Shown: positions 1 to 9,192, counted from the first letter of the stretch. The stretch: DNA of 64,000 nt from Lachnoclostridium phytofermentans ISDg (GCF_000018685.1 NC_010001.1:2868001-2932000), one strand, 5' to 3'. Made by a program: numbers and translations. Notes: a model not told the origin generated them from the letters alone.

Positions 1-1000
1 TTTCAAACTCTGCTATACCAGAACTTTCTGCATTGCGAATCCATTCGTAAAACTGTGTTCTCTGAAAGGAGAACTTAGTACTTTGACAAATATTATAAAA
101 CCATTCTTTCAACATATGCGCTTTTCGTAAGTCATCATTGTAATAAAGCATCAAGTCACATGCTTTTTTGTATTCGTCTTCTAGTTTATGATAGCGTGTT
201 AAAATCAGTTTATGGCTTCGTTTATAGTATTTTCTTAAAGAAGTAGGCATTGTTTTTTGAAGTCGCTTTCTTACATTTTCAATTGCCCAGGTGACTTGAC
301 GAATAAAATGATATTTATCAATAATTACTTGTGCATTGGGGAAATAGCTATGGGCTAAATCCACATATGGCTGCCACATATCACACACAAAATATTTTAC
401 ACGATATCGCTCGCTACGGTTTATATTCCGAAAATAGGCAGATAAGTGAGGTTGTGTGCGGTCAGGAAGGATATCCATAATGGAGCGCTGCTTTGGATTA
501 ACGATGATACATTGATACTTTCCAGTCTCAGCATTGCCTTTATATTCATCAATGGATATCGCGTCTTTTAAAGAAGGGCAAGTATAATGGATTGTGTCTA
601 GAATCCTTACAATAGTAGCGGATGAAACATTGGCTTTATTAGCAACAGATTTTAGTGAAGTAGTATCTCTTAATTCATTTACTATGTATTGAGTTAAGCG
701 AGTAGATCTTTGCTGATAACGAGCAAGGAAAGAATACTTTTCACTAAATCTTTTTCCACAAGAACATCGATAACGTCGCTTTTTTAAAACTAGGTAACAA
801 TGCTTTAGTTGAAAGGGCAAGTCCTTGATGGATTGCCAACGGTAATCATGAATTTGCTTGGTATGGCGACCACAGCAAGGACAAGTTTGTACGCTAGCCT
901 TTGTTTCAATAAAGATTTTTACATAGGAATCCCCATGAATTATATTTTTTACTTTTACCTCTTTTAAATTTAGTAGTTTATTGATACAATAATTATGCAT
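1..1000 (-). CDS. ISL3-family transposase (partial, C-terminus off the window)
   Basis: The reading frame is open from an ATG at 1000-998 to the left edge, about 333 codons without a stop. An AGGAGG lies about 8 nt upstream of the ATG. The N-terminus carries a four-cysteine zinc-finger-like motif (CPCC then CSCG about 40 residues later), as in ISL3 transposases. A helix-turn-helix-like segment and the DDE domain follow, with ISIDEYKG near residue 165 and VIIDKYHFIR further on. The fragment ends in NAESSGIAEFE, which leads into the third catalytic region of the family. No internal frameshift is seen, so the gene may be intact beyond the edge. Confidence 0.88.
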   Translation of the reverse strand, partial: MHNYCINKLLNLKEVKVKNIIHGDSYVKIFIETKASVQTCPCCGRHTKQIHDYRWQSIKDLPFQLKHCYLVLKKRRYRCSCGKRFSEKYSFLARYQQRSTRLTQYIVNELRDTTSLKSVANKANVSSATIVRILDTIHYTCPSLKDAISIDEYKGNAETGKYQCIIVNPKQRSIMDILPDRTQPHLSAYFRNINRSERYRVKYFVCDMWQPYVDLAHSYFPNAQVIIDKYHFIRQVTWAIENVRKRLQKTMPTSLRKYYKRSHKLILTRYHKLEDEYKKACDLMLYYNDDLRKAHMLKEWFYNICQSTKFSFQRTQFYEWIRNAESSGIAEFE

Positions 1001-1120
1001 TTATGCAACCTCCTGGTGATTTGTTTCGAGACTGGCACTGGGAGGTTTTTTATTATTATAAAATAAAAAACGTTGGAGTAGCGAATTAATTTCACATACC
1101 CCAACATTTATTATAGAGCC
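1..1120 (-). mobile_element. ISL3-family insertion sequence, one end only
   Basis: The element runs off the left edge; only the end upstream of the transposase start is visible. Read on the minus strand the end starts at 1120 with GGCTCTATAATAAATG, which has the GGCTCT start typical of ISL3-family terminal repeats. A subterminal inverted repeat (TACTCCAAC near 1065-1085 against GTTGGGGTA near 1096-1104) lies just inside. A nearly identical 30-bp end sits alone at 38000-38029. The second end and target duplication are outside the window, so the exact boundary is inferred from the repeat. Confidence 0.85.
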
Positions 1121-1206
1121 TTTTTTAATAACTAGGGCTCTGCTTCTTTTATTCATGACAAGAAAAAGTTAGCGAAGCATTTTTTTGCTTGTTAATCACT
1201 TTTCTT

Positions 1207-1333
1207 TTTTCTATGGTTCTTTTGCTAATGAAATTTCATTTAACAAAGAATCTTTTTCTAAGCTTTTCATTTATCTATGAATCTTTTTCTTATACTTTTC
1301 GTTTATCTATGAATCTTTTAATAATTCTTGTTT
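1207..1333. repeat. Degenerate ~32-bp tandem repeat
   Basis: About four units of 31-32 bp lie between the insertion sequence end and the deoxynucleoside kinase stop. The best two units share TTTATCTATGAATCTTTT, starting at 1270 and 1302. Earlier units near 1207 and 1239 are degenerate. The stretch is T-rich on the plus strand and no convincing gene is seen in 1001-1331 apart from the insertion sequence end. Confidence 0.7.
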
Positions 1334-1994
1334 ATTTATTACTGTTAGATCTTTGTCGCTTTAGCTTCTCTTCAACCTCCCGAATCACTCGAAGGCGATC
1401 TTCTTCCTTATTCACAATGTCCGTATGATCAGTATCAATGATTAGAATATCACTTGCATTATAGTAGTTTTGAACCCAATCATCATAACCTTCCCAGAGA
1501 AAACGATAATAGTCCATCAAACTGTTATCAATCTCAAATTCTCTACCACGAAGTTGTATTCGCTTTATTACCGTTTCAAAACTCCCCTTCAAATAAATCA
1601 TAAGATCAGGAGATTTTTTTGGTAATCCCTTTAATTCCTCCATCATGTTATGAAGTAGCTTTTCATAAATCTCCATCTCTAAATCTGAGATTCGACCAAG
1701 TTCCATATTTTTCTTTGCGAAATACCAATCTTCATAAATGCTTCGATCAAGTATATTGTTTTGATTTGTAAACGCTTGCTTAATTGAGCGAAACCTCGTA
1801 TCCAAAAACCACAACTGGAGTAAAAAAGGATACCGCTTTTTTTGTATCTCTTCTTCGCTTGATGTATAAAATAATGGTAATATTTTATTACCTTCCACGC
1901 TCTCATAAAAAACTTCTGTTTGAAAATGCTCTCCTAACATTGTTGCATAACTTGTCTTCCCTAAACCAATCATTCCGCCAACTACAATCACCAC
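1332..1994 (-). CDS. Deoxynucleoside kinase (dNK family)
   Basis: A 220-residue protein with the fold and length of deoxyadenosine/deoxyguanosine kinases, which phosphorylate deoxynucleosides for salvage in the cytoplasm. A P-loop GGMIGLGKT is at residues 6-14. The DRS motif (ILDRSIYED, residues 81-89) corresponds to the ERS/DRS substrate-binding motif. The arginine-rich segment RIQLRGRE near residue 146 fits the lid region. The start is GTG behind AAAGGAAG; a second GTG follows directly, so the start is uncertain by one codon. Specificity for dA, dG or dC cannot be read from the sequence. It stands alone, with an insertion sequence downstream. Confidence 0.85.
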   Translation of the reverse strand: MVIVVGGMIGLGKTSYATMLGEHFQTEVFYESVEGNKILPLFYTSSEEEIQKKRYPFLLQLWFLDTRFRSIKQAFTNQNNILDRSIYEDWYFAKKNMELGRISDLEMEIYEKLLHNMMEELKGLPKKSPDLMIYLKGSFETVIKRIQLRGREFEIDNSLMDYYRFLWEGYDDWVQNYYNASDILIIDTDHTDIVNKEEDRLRVIREVEEKLKRQRSNSNK

Positions 1995-2291
1995 TGTTCT
2001 TCCTTTCTGTTACTACTAATTATTTCTCTTCTTATATTACCATACCCAAAATCAAACCACAACATTTAGTTGTTTATATGTATTTAGGTACATGATATGG
2101 TACTTCATTGTCTACATATAAAACATAACTTATGAATTATACCATAAATGATTCTAAAAATTTGATTATCTTAGATTTTTCAAGAGAAATATTTACCAAC
2201 TATACTTATAACAGAGGTCGAAATACTAATTATCAATAACTATAAGAATTCCCTCTTGTGAAGTTGTTATGCGAAATTTTATATCATAAGG

Positions 2292-3740
2292 CTAGCATTC
2301 TTCCGTTGGTTCATAACGAACACGAATCTTCGGTAATTTTGGTAATATGGTGTAAGAATTTATCATCCAATCAACAGCGCCGGTATTCTTATTTTCACCA
2401 TCGGAAGGAGGTGCGAAAAGTGTTAGTGACACCTCTTTTTCTACTGATAAAGGATTTTTCCAAAAGGTTGGCATAATATCAATGCAGGTTACACCAGGTG
2501 CTTTATAAAACCAAACATTCTCAATGCACATCATGAGATTCAGTTCTTTTAGCTCCTCTTCAAAATAAACTTCAAAGAAAACAGGATTCTTCTCTAAATG
2601 AATTGGCATAGTAATACCATCGGCGTCTTCACTACCTCCCCAGCGTAGTGTTACAGGAAGTGTTATCTCCTCCTTCATTGTCATTACCGGCTGAAAGAAG
2701 TCATCATGGATTATCTCTTTGTATTCCTGTAATAATGGTTGTTCGATTCCAACGTCTTTGTTATTCGGATCTGTCATCTCAAGACCTAATCTTCCATCAT
2801 CACGGAATTGATACATTGTAAAGCCACTTAACCATTGTTCCTTATCTTCTTTAATAAAATCGCAGAATTCTTTCATTATGCTCGCTTGTTTTATTTGCCC
2901 GGTTACATCTCCATCCACATTGAGCTCTGACATAACCATAAGCTTTCTTTCGCCACCATTTAAATAGCGGAAGCGATCATAACTTAATTTTGCTAGACGA
3001 TACGTCTCCTCTGCTGTTTTACAGTAGTGAGATTTTCCCCCTCTTTCTGCAATATCATATGGCCAACCATAATGAAGTGTTATGTACTTATCAACAGACC
3101 AGATATCAGTTACAATCACTGCTTCTGCAAATTCCTTTTCTTTTAGCATCTCTGTAGCTTTCTCATCCTCAATACCTCCGATACAGAGAATTGTTTGCAC
3201 ATTTGGTGCATATTCCTTTACAATCCTATGAAAACGAACATAAAAATCAGCAACTTCTTGATAAGTACACCGTTTATTAAAGGAAAACCACGAGCCGGTA
3301 GCCTCATGATTGATTCGAAGCTGTACTCTACCAAAAGTAGTCAGATCCTTTGCTATCGCGATTAAATGTTCATCTGATACATGAGGGTCAATGGTAAGTG
3401 TAAGAAGTACGTCTTGACCGTGCTTTCTCACATCTCTCATATAAGTAAAGGGTTCGTCTGATAAATTACCATCTAAGCCGCCTTTATAAGTAAAATAATC
3501 ATCGTAAGGATAATCCCAAGCAAATGAAACAGAATCACTGGCATGGGCTACACTGGCACGCTCTGGCCAGCCTTTATCCAGTGGATAATAACAATACATC
3601 AAACTAATTGCACGATGCGGACGACCCAGTTTTTGTAAGACATAATCCTGATTAACGTAACCGCCTCTCTCACTACCATCTCCTAAATCAACTGCACATT
3701 TTGCAGGTCCCATATGAATTACATATGCCTTTTGATCCAT
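2292..3740 (-). CDS. GH26-like TIM-barrel glycoside hydrolase, putative
   Basis: A 482-residue protein without a signal peptide, so probably cytoplasmic. The segment LRINHEATGSWFSF (residues 141-154, candidate acid/base Glu146) resembles the HE.NG.WF.W motif of GH26 beta-mannanases. MVMSELNVDG (candidate nucleophile Glu272) resembles the second catalytic strand. The remaining sequence has aromatic and charged strands like a barrel, followed by a C-terminal beta-rich domain from about residue 370. The ATG at 3740 was chosen over an upstream start because an AGGAGG lies 6-7 nt before it. Family assignment rests on these two motifs only; substrate is unknown. The neighbouring pullulanase suggests a carbohydrate role. 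Confidence 0.5.
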   Translation of the reverse strand: MDQKAYVIHMGPAKCAVDLGDGSERGGYVNQDYVLQKLGRPHRAISLMYCYYPLDKGWPERASVAHASDSVSFAWDYPYDDYFTYKGGLDGNLSDEPFTYMRDVRKHGQDVLLTLTIDPHVSDEHLIAIAKDLTTFGRVQLRINHEATGSWFSFNKRCTYQEVADFYVRFHRIVKEYAPNVQTILCIGGIEDEKATEMLKEKEFAEAVIVTDIWSVDKYITLHYGWPYDIAERGGKSHYCKTAEETYRLAKLSYDRFRYLNGGERKLMVMSELNVDGDVTGQIKQASIMKEFCDFIKEDKEQWLSGFTMYQFRDDGRLGLEMTDPNNKDVGIEQPLLQEYKEIIHDDFFQPVMTMKEEITLPVTLRWGGSEDADGITMPIHLEKNPVFFEVYFEEELKELNLMMCIENVWFYKAPGVTCIDIMPTFWKNPLSVEKEVSLTLFAPPSDGENKNTGAVDWMINSYTILPKLPKIRVRYEPTEEC

Positions 3741-4032
3741 CAATAGCTCCTCCTTTATCTGCTCTCCTTTATACTTCTTTATGCTACTTTTTATGCTTCT
3801 CCTTAAAATATAGCTTATTATCAACACGCAGAAAATGGTTTATGTTCTCCTATCAGTTAGAACTATCATGGATTATATTCTACTCTTATACATTATGTTA
3901 CAGCAGACTATTTATTTGATATACACTACTTAAGTTAGTTTAAAAATTCTTTCCTTCATTATGCATCTTGAAATCTATCTAGACTCATAACAAAGGAAAG
4001 GATCTGTTGATTTAAAATAATAATTCTTTAAA

Positions 4033-5976
4033 TTAATCTTTCACAAGAACCATGCAAGAGATTGGTTCAACTTCTACCGTTGTTCCTTTTACTTCATAGA
4101 GAGGCTCCACACCCGAATTATTTCCATCAATATAGACGGTCCAATCACTCTCAGGAAGTCTTATCGTTACTTTTTCCTCAGAAGAATTATAAATAACACA
4201 TAGCGTCTTATCTACTAAATCACCTTGAATAAGATAGGATATGACGTCCTCTCTTTCCTCTGGTAAGAAAGTTAACCGCTTTGATATCTCTTTTGCAGAT
4301 TGCATGCGTAGTGCTTTATGCTCTTTACGAAACCTTATAAGACCTTCATAGTAAGATACGACATCGATTACATTCGCTTTATTAGACCACTTAATACAAT
4401 TGACACTATCGGAAGAATTGTAGCTATTTTCAACAAACTCTCCTGCTATCTCGCTAGATGGTTTGTTTCGTAACATCTCCTCTCCAGCTTGTAAAAATGG
4501 TATTCCTTGTGAAGTAAACACAATAGCTGCACATAATTTATTCTTTTTCACTCTAATTTCATAAGTATCTTCCTTACAAGAGCAAGCTATTTTATCCCAT
4601 AACGTGTAGTTATCATGAGCGGATACATAATTAATGCACTGTGCTGGTTCCAAAGCCCAAGGAGAATCACTATAATTCACCTTTTTATAGTCTATCTGCG
4701 GATGCAAGGTTGAAGCAACTACACCAAACTTTACACTTTCTTTTTTATCGCTATCACCAGTTGCAAATCCTTTCTCCTCTGCTAGAAAGACACTTCCCTT
4801 TAGACCATCTCTAAAATCATCACTGAATGCCGCAATTCCAGGTAACATACTCATATTGGCTTTCATTGCTCGTTGTCCCGCTGGAAGAGGGCTATCTCCA
4901 CCTACCCAACCTTCCCCATATAAAATAATGCTTGGGTCTATTTGATCTAATACTTTCCTAACTTCATTCATTGTTTCTATATCATGAATTCCCATTAAGT
5001 CAAAGCGAAAACCATCGATATGATATTCTTTTGCCCAATAGATAATAGAATCTACAATAAACTTTCGGACCATCAAACGCTCGGAAGCTGTTTCATTCCC
5101 GCAAGCAGAAGCATCTGAAAATTTATCTCCAACTTTACGATAATAGTAATCTGGAACAATTTTATTGAAATTGGATTCTTCTGTTTTCATTGTATGGTTA
5201 TAGACAACATCCATAATGACACGAAGTCCATTCTCATGAAGCGATTGGACTAATGTCTTAAATTCTTTCACTCTTACAGCTCCATCATAAGGATTTGTTG
5301 AATAAGAACCTTCTACAACGTTATAATTTTCTGGATCATATCCCCAATTAAAAATAGAGCTGTTTTCTTCATCTACAGATGCATAATCAAAGCATGGCAG
5401 TAGGTGAATATGTGTTACTCCAAGGTCTAGAATATGGGATAATCCTGTTGTTAGACCATCGGAATTTCTAGTATTAAGCTCTGTAAGTCCAAGAAGTTTC
5501 CCTTTTTCCTTGATACCAGAGTCAGATTCCATGGATAAATCGCGGATATGCAATTCATAAATAACAGCATCCAGAAAGGAATCAAACTTTGGTTTTGTAT
5601 CTTCAAGAAATCCAGTTGGATTGGTTTTCTCTAAATCTAAAATCATCGCTCTTTTTCCATTTAAACCAGTCGTCCTTGCATATGGGTCTACTGCTTCTTT
5701 CGTTTGACCATCTACTGTAACAAGATAAGTATAATATACTCCTTCCAAATCACCTAAAAGACAAACGGACCAGATACCACTTTCCTCTTTTTTCATTATT
5801 TCTGTGATATAAGGTTTTCCAGCATTTCCATTTTGATAAAGATTCACAACAACCATCGAAGCTGTTGGCGCCCAAACCTTTAATTTCGTACTACGGTTAG
5901 TGTAAGTGCATCCCAAATCATTACCATCATAATAATATTGTTTTTCACCATCTATTGAATTCCAAAATTCATCCAT
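4033..5976 (-). CDS. pulA: Type I pullulanase (CBM48 + GH13), intracellular
   Basis: This 647-residue enzyme hydrolyses alpha-1,6 branch points in pullulan, limit dextrins or glycogen. An N-terminal CBM48-like beta domain (about residues 10-110) precedes the GH13 catalytic barrel. The type I pullulanase signature FNWGYDPENYN is present. The catalytic residues are the nucleophile Asp in DGFRFDLMG, the acid/base Glu in LYGEGW, and the third Asp in SAHDNYT. No signal peptide is present, so it acts in the cytoplasm on imported or stored glucans. It is monocistronic and its upstream region holds LacI-type palindromes at 6042-6080, suggesting sugar-dependent repression. Confidence 0.93.
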   Translation of the reverse strand: MDEFWNSIDGEKQYYYDGNDLGCTYTNRSTKLKVWAPTASMVVVNLYQNGNAGKPYITEIMKKEESGIWSVCLLGDLEGVYYTYLVTVDGQTKEAVDPYARTTGLNGKRAMILDLEKTNPTGFLEDTKPKFDSFLDAVIYELHIRDLSMESDSGIKEKGKLLGLTELNTRNSDGLTTGLSHILDLGVTHIHLLPCFDYASVDEENSSIFNWGYDPENYNVVEGSYSTNPYDGAVRVKEFKTLVQSLHENGLRVIMDVVYNHTMKTEESNFNKIVPDYYYRKVGDKFSDASACGNETASERLMVRKFIVDSIIYWAKEYHIDGFRFDLMGIHDIETMNEVRKVLDQIDPSIILYGEGWVGGDSPLPAGQRAMKANMSMLPGIAAFSDDFRDGLKGSVFLAEEKGFATGDSDKKESVKFGVVASTLHPQIDYKKVNYSDSPWALEPAQCINYVSAHDNYTLWDKIACSCKEDTYEIRVKKNKLCAAIVFTSQGIPFLQAGEEMLRNKPSSEIAGEFVENSYNSSDSVNCIKWSNKANVIDVVSYYEGLIRFRKEHKALRMQSAKEISKRLTFLPEEREDVISYLIQGDLVDKTLCVIYNSSEEKVTIRLPESDWTVYIDGNNSGVEPLYEVKGTTVEVEPISCMVLVKD

Positions 5977-6041
5977 TCTAGAACCACCCTTCTCATTTTG
6001 TATTCTAACTTAGTTATATCATAATACTGTATTAATTACTA

Positions 6042-6080
6042 TAGTTTTCGAATACTATTTCATTGTTTTCGAAAACTATT
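6042..6080 (-). promoter_or_regulatory. Paired LacI-type operators upstream of pulA
   Basis: GTTTTCGAAAAC at 6065-6076 is a perfect 12-bp palindrome with a central CG, typical of LacI/GalR operators. A second near-palindrome, TAGTTTTCGAATACTA, begins at 6042. They lie about 65-105 bp upstream of the pulA start codon. The core GTTTTCGAAAC recurs at 38106-38116 in front of the second lacI-family gene, which makes that protein the likely binder. Confidence 0.6.
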
Positions 6081-6133
6081 TCTCGCATATAGAAAGTACT
6101 TTAAGTAATATAGAATTTAATTTAAAGGAGCTT

Positions 6134-6358
6134 ATAAGGATTTTTGATATAAAGCCTGTCTCTATGGATACATATAAGGATACTAATATAAAGTTTGTTT
6201 TTAAGAATACATAAGGAGCTCTAATATTAAGTCTGCTTCTAAAAATACATAAGGAGCTCTAATATTAAGTCTGTCTCTAAAAATACATAAGGAGCTCTAA
6301 TATTAAGTCTGCCTCTAAAAATACATAAGGAGCTCTAATATTAAGTCTGTCTCTAAGA
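6134..6358. repeat. 38-bp minisatellite between nagZ and pulA
   Basis: Four almost identical 38-bp units start at 6211, 6249, 6287 and 6325, preceded by two degenerate units at 6134 and 6174. Each unit carries AAGGAGCTCTAATATTAAG, which contains the palindromes GAGCTC and TAATATTA. Differences among the four good units are limited to a C/T position or two. There are no unique spacers, so this is not a CRISPR array, and no open frame crosses it. It occupies most of the 455-bp gap 5977-6431; the rest is the pulA promoter region and the terminator. Confidence 0.9.
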
Positions 6359-6373
6359 TTCTGAGGATATCCA

Positions 6374-6424
6374 CAAAAAAATGGCCGTTACAGTTATTGA
6401 ATTCAAGAAATAACGTAACAGCCA
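6374..6424 (-). terminator. Rho-independent terminator after the GH3 gene
   Basis: A long stem pairs TGGCCGTTAC (from 6382) with GTAACAGCCA (to 6424), extended inward by GTTATT/AATAAC. On the minus strand it is followed by a run of seven T residues (6381-6375). It lies just after the GH3 stop codon at 6432. Confidence 0.88.
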
Positions 6425-6431
6425 TAAAGAT

Positions 6432-7661
6432 TTATTTAATAATTCCCATATCATATTTTGTTTGTAGTATACGAAGCACCGATTCCTCAATCCGCTCTTC
6501 AGTAATTTTACCGCTTTTTACTGCACTAACTACAGCAGCCATCTGTTCCTTATAATTGGTACAACATAGCATATCATTACCTGCTTCTACTGCTAATACT
6601 GCAGCTACTTCATCGCCTGTGTAAGTCGTAATAGCATCCATTGATAAATCATCAGTAATAATAAGGCTATTAAATCCTATTTGATTTCTTAATATACGAT
6701 GAACATCCCCTGATAGAGATGCTGGTAACTTATTATCCATACATTCTACTATGTTATGTGACACTAAGACAAATGGTGCACCAGCATCAATTCCTGCTTT
6801 AAACGGTAGAAAATCATTGTTCTGGAATGTCTCATAATCTCTTTTATCTATGGCAATACCAGTATGAGTATCTACATTATTTCCGTATCCAGGAAAATGC
6901 TTTAATACTGATCCAATCCCCATCTCCTTCATAGTTTCTACTACTAAGGTTACATACTCAGAAGTCTTTTCTACCTCTGTTCCAAATGCTCTAGCATAAA
7001 TAAAATCTTTACTTGAACTAGCTACATCGCAAACTGGAGCAAAATTAAGATTGATACCAAGGGATAATAATAACTCGGTTTTCTCCTTTGTATCCTTACG
7101 AATTTCATTAAATCCGCCCTTTTTATAGAGATTACTTGACGATTCAAATGGCTTAGCACGAAAAGCAGTATATTTGCTGATACGGTTTACCGTACCACCC
7201 TCTTCATCTACACCGATAAATGTAGGTATCTTTGCAACCTCCTGATACTTCGTTATCTTCTTGGTTACACTCTCTTTCGTTTCTCCTTCAAAGTCTCTTG
7301 CAAATAATAAATATCCGCCAAATTGGTATTCTTTCATTATGTCTTCCGCCTGTTCCTCTGGACAACGTACAAAGAACATCTGTGCAACCTTTTCTTCTAG
7401 CGTCATCGTTTGCATCAAATTCTTTGCTACACGCATACTTTCCGATTCTTCCTCTGGAAGTTTTGTAGGTATCGCAGTTGGCACAATCGTTATATCTATT
7501 GGTGTCACCGTCGGTCCCGCAGAAGGTTCTTCTATGATTGGTGTTATTGATATGTCATTCTGATTTTCATTCCCACTGCTTTTTGAATTCTTACTACATC
7601 CACTGAATAATAAAATTAATATCATAACTAAAATACAATAGATTGATTCTGTTTTTCTCAT
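6432..7661 (-). CDS. GH3 beta-N-acetylhexosaminidase lipoprotein (NagZ-like)
   Basis: A 409-residue lipoprotein; the signal peptide ends in the lipobox LLFSGC. A Pro/Thr/Ile-rich linker precedes the GH3 catalytic domain, which starts near residue 75. The NagZ-type motif KHFPGYGNNVDTH supplies the catalytic histidine, and ITDDLSMDAI holds the nucleophile Asp. The protein would remove terminal GlcNAc, probably from peptidoglycan fragments, outside the cell membrane. The ATG at 7661 follows GGAGGTAAG, and an upstream in-frame ATG has no such site. A terminator follows the stop. Confidence 0.88.
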   Translation of the reverse strand: MRKTESIYCILVMILILLFSGCSKNSKSSGNENQNDISITPIIEEPSAGPTVTPIDITIVPTAIPTKLPEEESESMRVAKNLMQTMTLEEKVAQMFFVRCPEEQAEDIMKEYQFGGYLLFARDFEGETKESVTKKITKYQEVAKIPTFIGVDEEGGTVNRISKYTAFRAKPFESSSNLYKKGGFNEIRKDTKEKTELLLSLGINLNFAPVCDVASSSKDFIYARAFGTEVEKTSEYVTLVVETMKEMGIGSVLKHFPGYGNNVDTHTGIAIDKRDYETFQNNDFLPFKAGIDAGAPFVLVSHNIVECMDNKLPASLSGDVHRILRNQIGFNSLIITDDLSMDAITTYTGDEVAAVLAVEAGNDMLCCTNYKEQMAAVVSAVKSGKITEERIEESVLRILQTKYDMGIIK

Positions 7662-7681
7662 TCTTACCTCCATCACCTCAT

Positions 7682-7757
7682 CTCTTTTATAGTATCTAAT
7701 CTCTTTTCTATTATCTCATCTCTTTTCTATTATCTCATCTCTTTTCTATTATCTCAT
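7682..7757. repeat. 19-bp tandem repeat upstream of the GH3 gene
   Basis: Units starting at 7682, 7701, 7720 and 7739 share CTCTTTTCTATTATCTCAT; the first copy is degenerate and the last three are identical. The array begins about 20 bp upstream of the GH3 start codon, so it falls in the promoter or leader of that gene. Confidence 0.9.
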
Positions 7758-7909
7758 ATAAATTTATATTAATTCTTATGATTACATGAGTCTTAATTTT
7801 AAATCTTCATAGTAATAGCTAACCATAATTTAATTTATCTTAAGTTTCTATATTCAAGGCAAAGACACTTTCACTTACAAACGATAGGATGAGTCCAAAT
7901 AAATTGAAG

Positions 7910-7950
7910 AAAGAGTACTCCAAAAGCACATAGCTTTTGGAGTACTCTTT
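7910..7950 (-). terminator. Perfect hairpin after yqeY
   Basis: An 18-bp perfect stem pairs AAAGAGTACTCCAAAAGC (7910-7927) with its complement at 7933-7950 around a 5-nt loop. It starts 2 bp after the yqeY stop codon on the minus strand. The following T-tract (CTTTCTTC) is weak. Confidence 0.8.
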
Positions 7951-7952
7951 CG

Positions 7953-8390
7953 TTATTCGCAAAAATTTGCAACAACCTGATTAATTACTTTACCGTCTGC
8001 TTTGCCTTTTAGTTCCTTCATGACTACTTTCATGATTTCCCCTTTATTTTTTGTAGCAACAGCCTCAGCAAAATTAGTTTGAATAAACACTTTAACTTCA
8101 TCTTCACTCATTAGCTTTGGAGCATATTCCTGAATTACATCATAACGAGCTTGATACTCTGCTTTTAAATCTACTCTATCATCAGGGCAAGTATCTAATT
8201 GCTCTTTTACTGTCTTTAACTCTTTTAAAATGACACGGTCAATAAGTTCCTCAGTGATATTGTCACGCTGACCTTCATCAATCGCTACCTTTTTAATTGC
8301 AGAAATTAGAGAAGAGATACTATCTTTTCTACTCTTATTTCTCTCTTTCATTGCAGTTACCATGTCTTTTTGTAATGTTTCAAATTGCAT
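7953..8390 (-). CDS. yqeY: GatB/YqeY domain protein
   Basis: This 145-residue protein matches the YqeY family throughout, with a helical N-terminus (about 1-70) and a GatB-tail-like C-terminus ending in KGKADGKVINQVVANF. The family resembles the tRNA-binding tail of the amidotransferase subunit GatB. Its exact role is not settled, but it is usually cytoplasmic and linked to translation. The ATG at 8390 was chosen because AAAGGAGG lies 7 nt upstream. A perfect hairpin follows the stop. It is divergent from folE. Confidence 0.9.
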   Translation of the reverse strand: MQFETLQKDMVTAMKERNKSRKDSISSLISAIKKVAIDEGQRDNITEELIDRVILKELKTVKEQLDTCPDDRVDLKAEYQARYDVIQEYAPKLMSEDEVKVFIQTNFAEAVATKNKGEIMKVVMKELKGKADGKVINQVVANFCE

Positions 8391-8415
8391 TGTTATTCCT
8401 CCTTTACAGCTTAAC

Positions 8416-8440
8416 CTCATTGCTACATAGTGGCAATGAG
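8416..8440. promoter_or_regulatory. Inverted repeat in the yqeY leader
   Basis: CTCATTGC at 8416-8423 pairs with GCAATGAG at 8433-8440 across a 9-nt spacer, about 25 bp upstream of the yqeY start codon. It could be an operator or a leader hairpin. No regulator is evident. Confidence 0.35.
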
Positions 8441-8607
8441 AATATCCGCTTTGACTTTTATTTTACTTCCATCCTAAGGAAGCTGTCAACGGTCAATTCT
8501 AAAACTCGTCTTGTTTCATTATGTCGTTTATTCATCATTTTTGTCGAAACGAATATATTATCTTAGAGAGTATTATGCTCTAGTCTTGCAAAAAGGATGT
8601 GAAAGAG

Positions 8608-9192
8608 ATGAGTATTGACAAAAATTTGATTCAAGAGAGCGTGTCTAATATTTTAATTGCTCTTGGAGAAGACCCCTTAAGAGAAGGTTTAATCGATACG
8701 CCGAAACGAGTCGCAAATATGTATGAGGAAGTTTTTTTAGGAATTCAATATACAAACGATGATATTGTTACCATGTTTAATAAATGCTTTGAAGAAGATC
8801 AAAATACATTTCTCGCAAATGGTATTGTATGGATTAAGGATATCGAATGCTTTAGCTTTTGTGAACACCACATGACTTTAATATACGATATGCATATCAC
8901 CATTGGATATAAACCACTTCATAAAGTAATTGGGATAAGTAAAATAGCACGTATTGCAGATATGGTATGTAAGAGGCTGCAAATTCAAGAGAGGATCGCC
9001 TCTGATATCTTAGAAATTCTTACTAAAATTACGGGAAGTGATGATATCTTTATTAAGATTGAGGGGAAACACGGATGCATGACCTCTCGTGGAATCCAAA
9101 AGCCACATGCTACGACATGTACAATCTTAACAAGTGGAATCTTTCAACATAATCCTATGTCGTTCATCACAAAGGAGAGTGGTCATGTATGA
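8608..9192 (+). CDS. folE: GTP cyclohydrolase I
   Basis: A 194-residue enzyme converting GTP to 7,8-dihydroneopterin triphosphate, the first step to folate and related pteridines. Zinc ligands are visible as Cys85 and His88 in FCEHHM and Cys157 in HGCMTSRG. The substrate-site segment ISKIARIADM is intact. The ATG at 8608 is preferred over a GTG at 8599, since AAAAGGA lies about 10 nt upstream of the ATG and would overlap the GTG. It overlaps the next gene by 4 bp, so the two are translationally coupled. No other folate or queuosine gene is adjacent. Confidence 0.95.
   Translation: MSIDKNLIQESVSNILIALGEDPLREGLIDTPKRVANMYEEVFLGIQYTNDDIVTMFNKCFEEDQNTFLANGIVWIKDIECFSFCEHHMTLIYDMHITIGYKPLHKVIGISKIARIADMVCKRLQIQERIASDILEILTKITGSDDIFIKIEGKHGCMTSRGIQKPHATTCTILTSGIFQHNPMSFITKESGHV

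Noticed and set aside
1189..1428. 79-residue plus-strand open frame
   Set aside because: It lies over a T-rich degenerate repeat and the 3' end of the deoxynucleoside kinase gene, with a hydrophobic low-complexity product and no ribosome binding site.
6134..6358. Possible CRISPR array
   Set aside because: The 38-bp units follow each other directly with no unique spacers and no cas genes are near; it is a tandem minisatellite.
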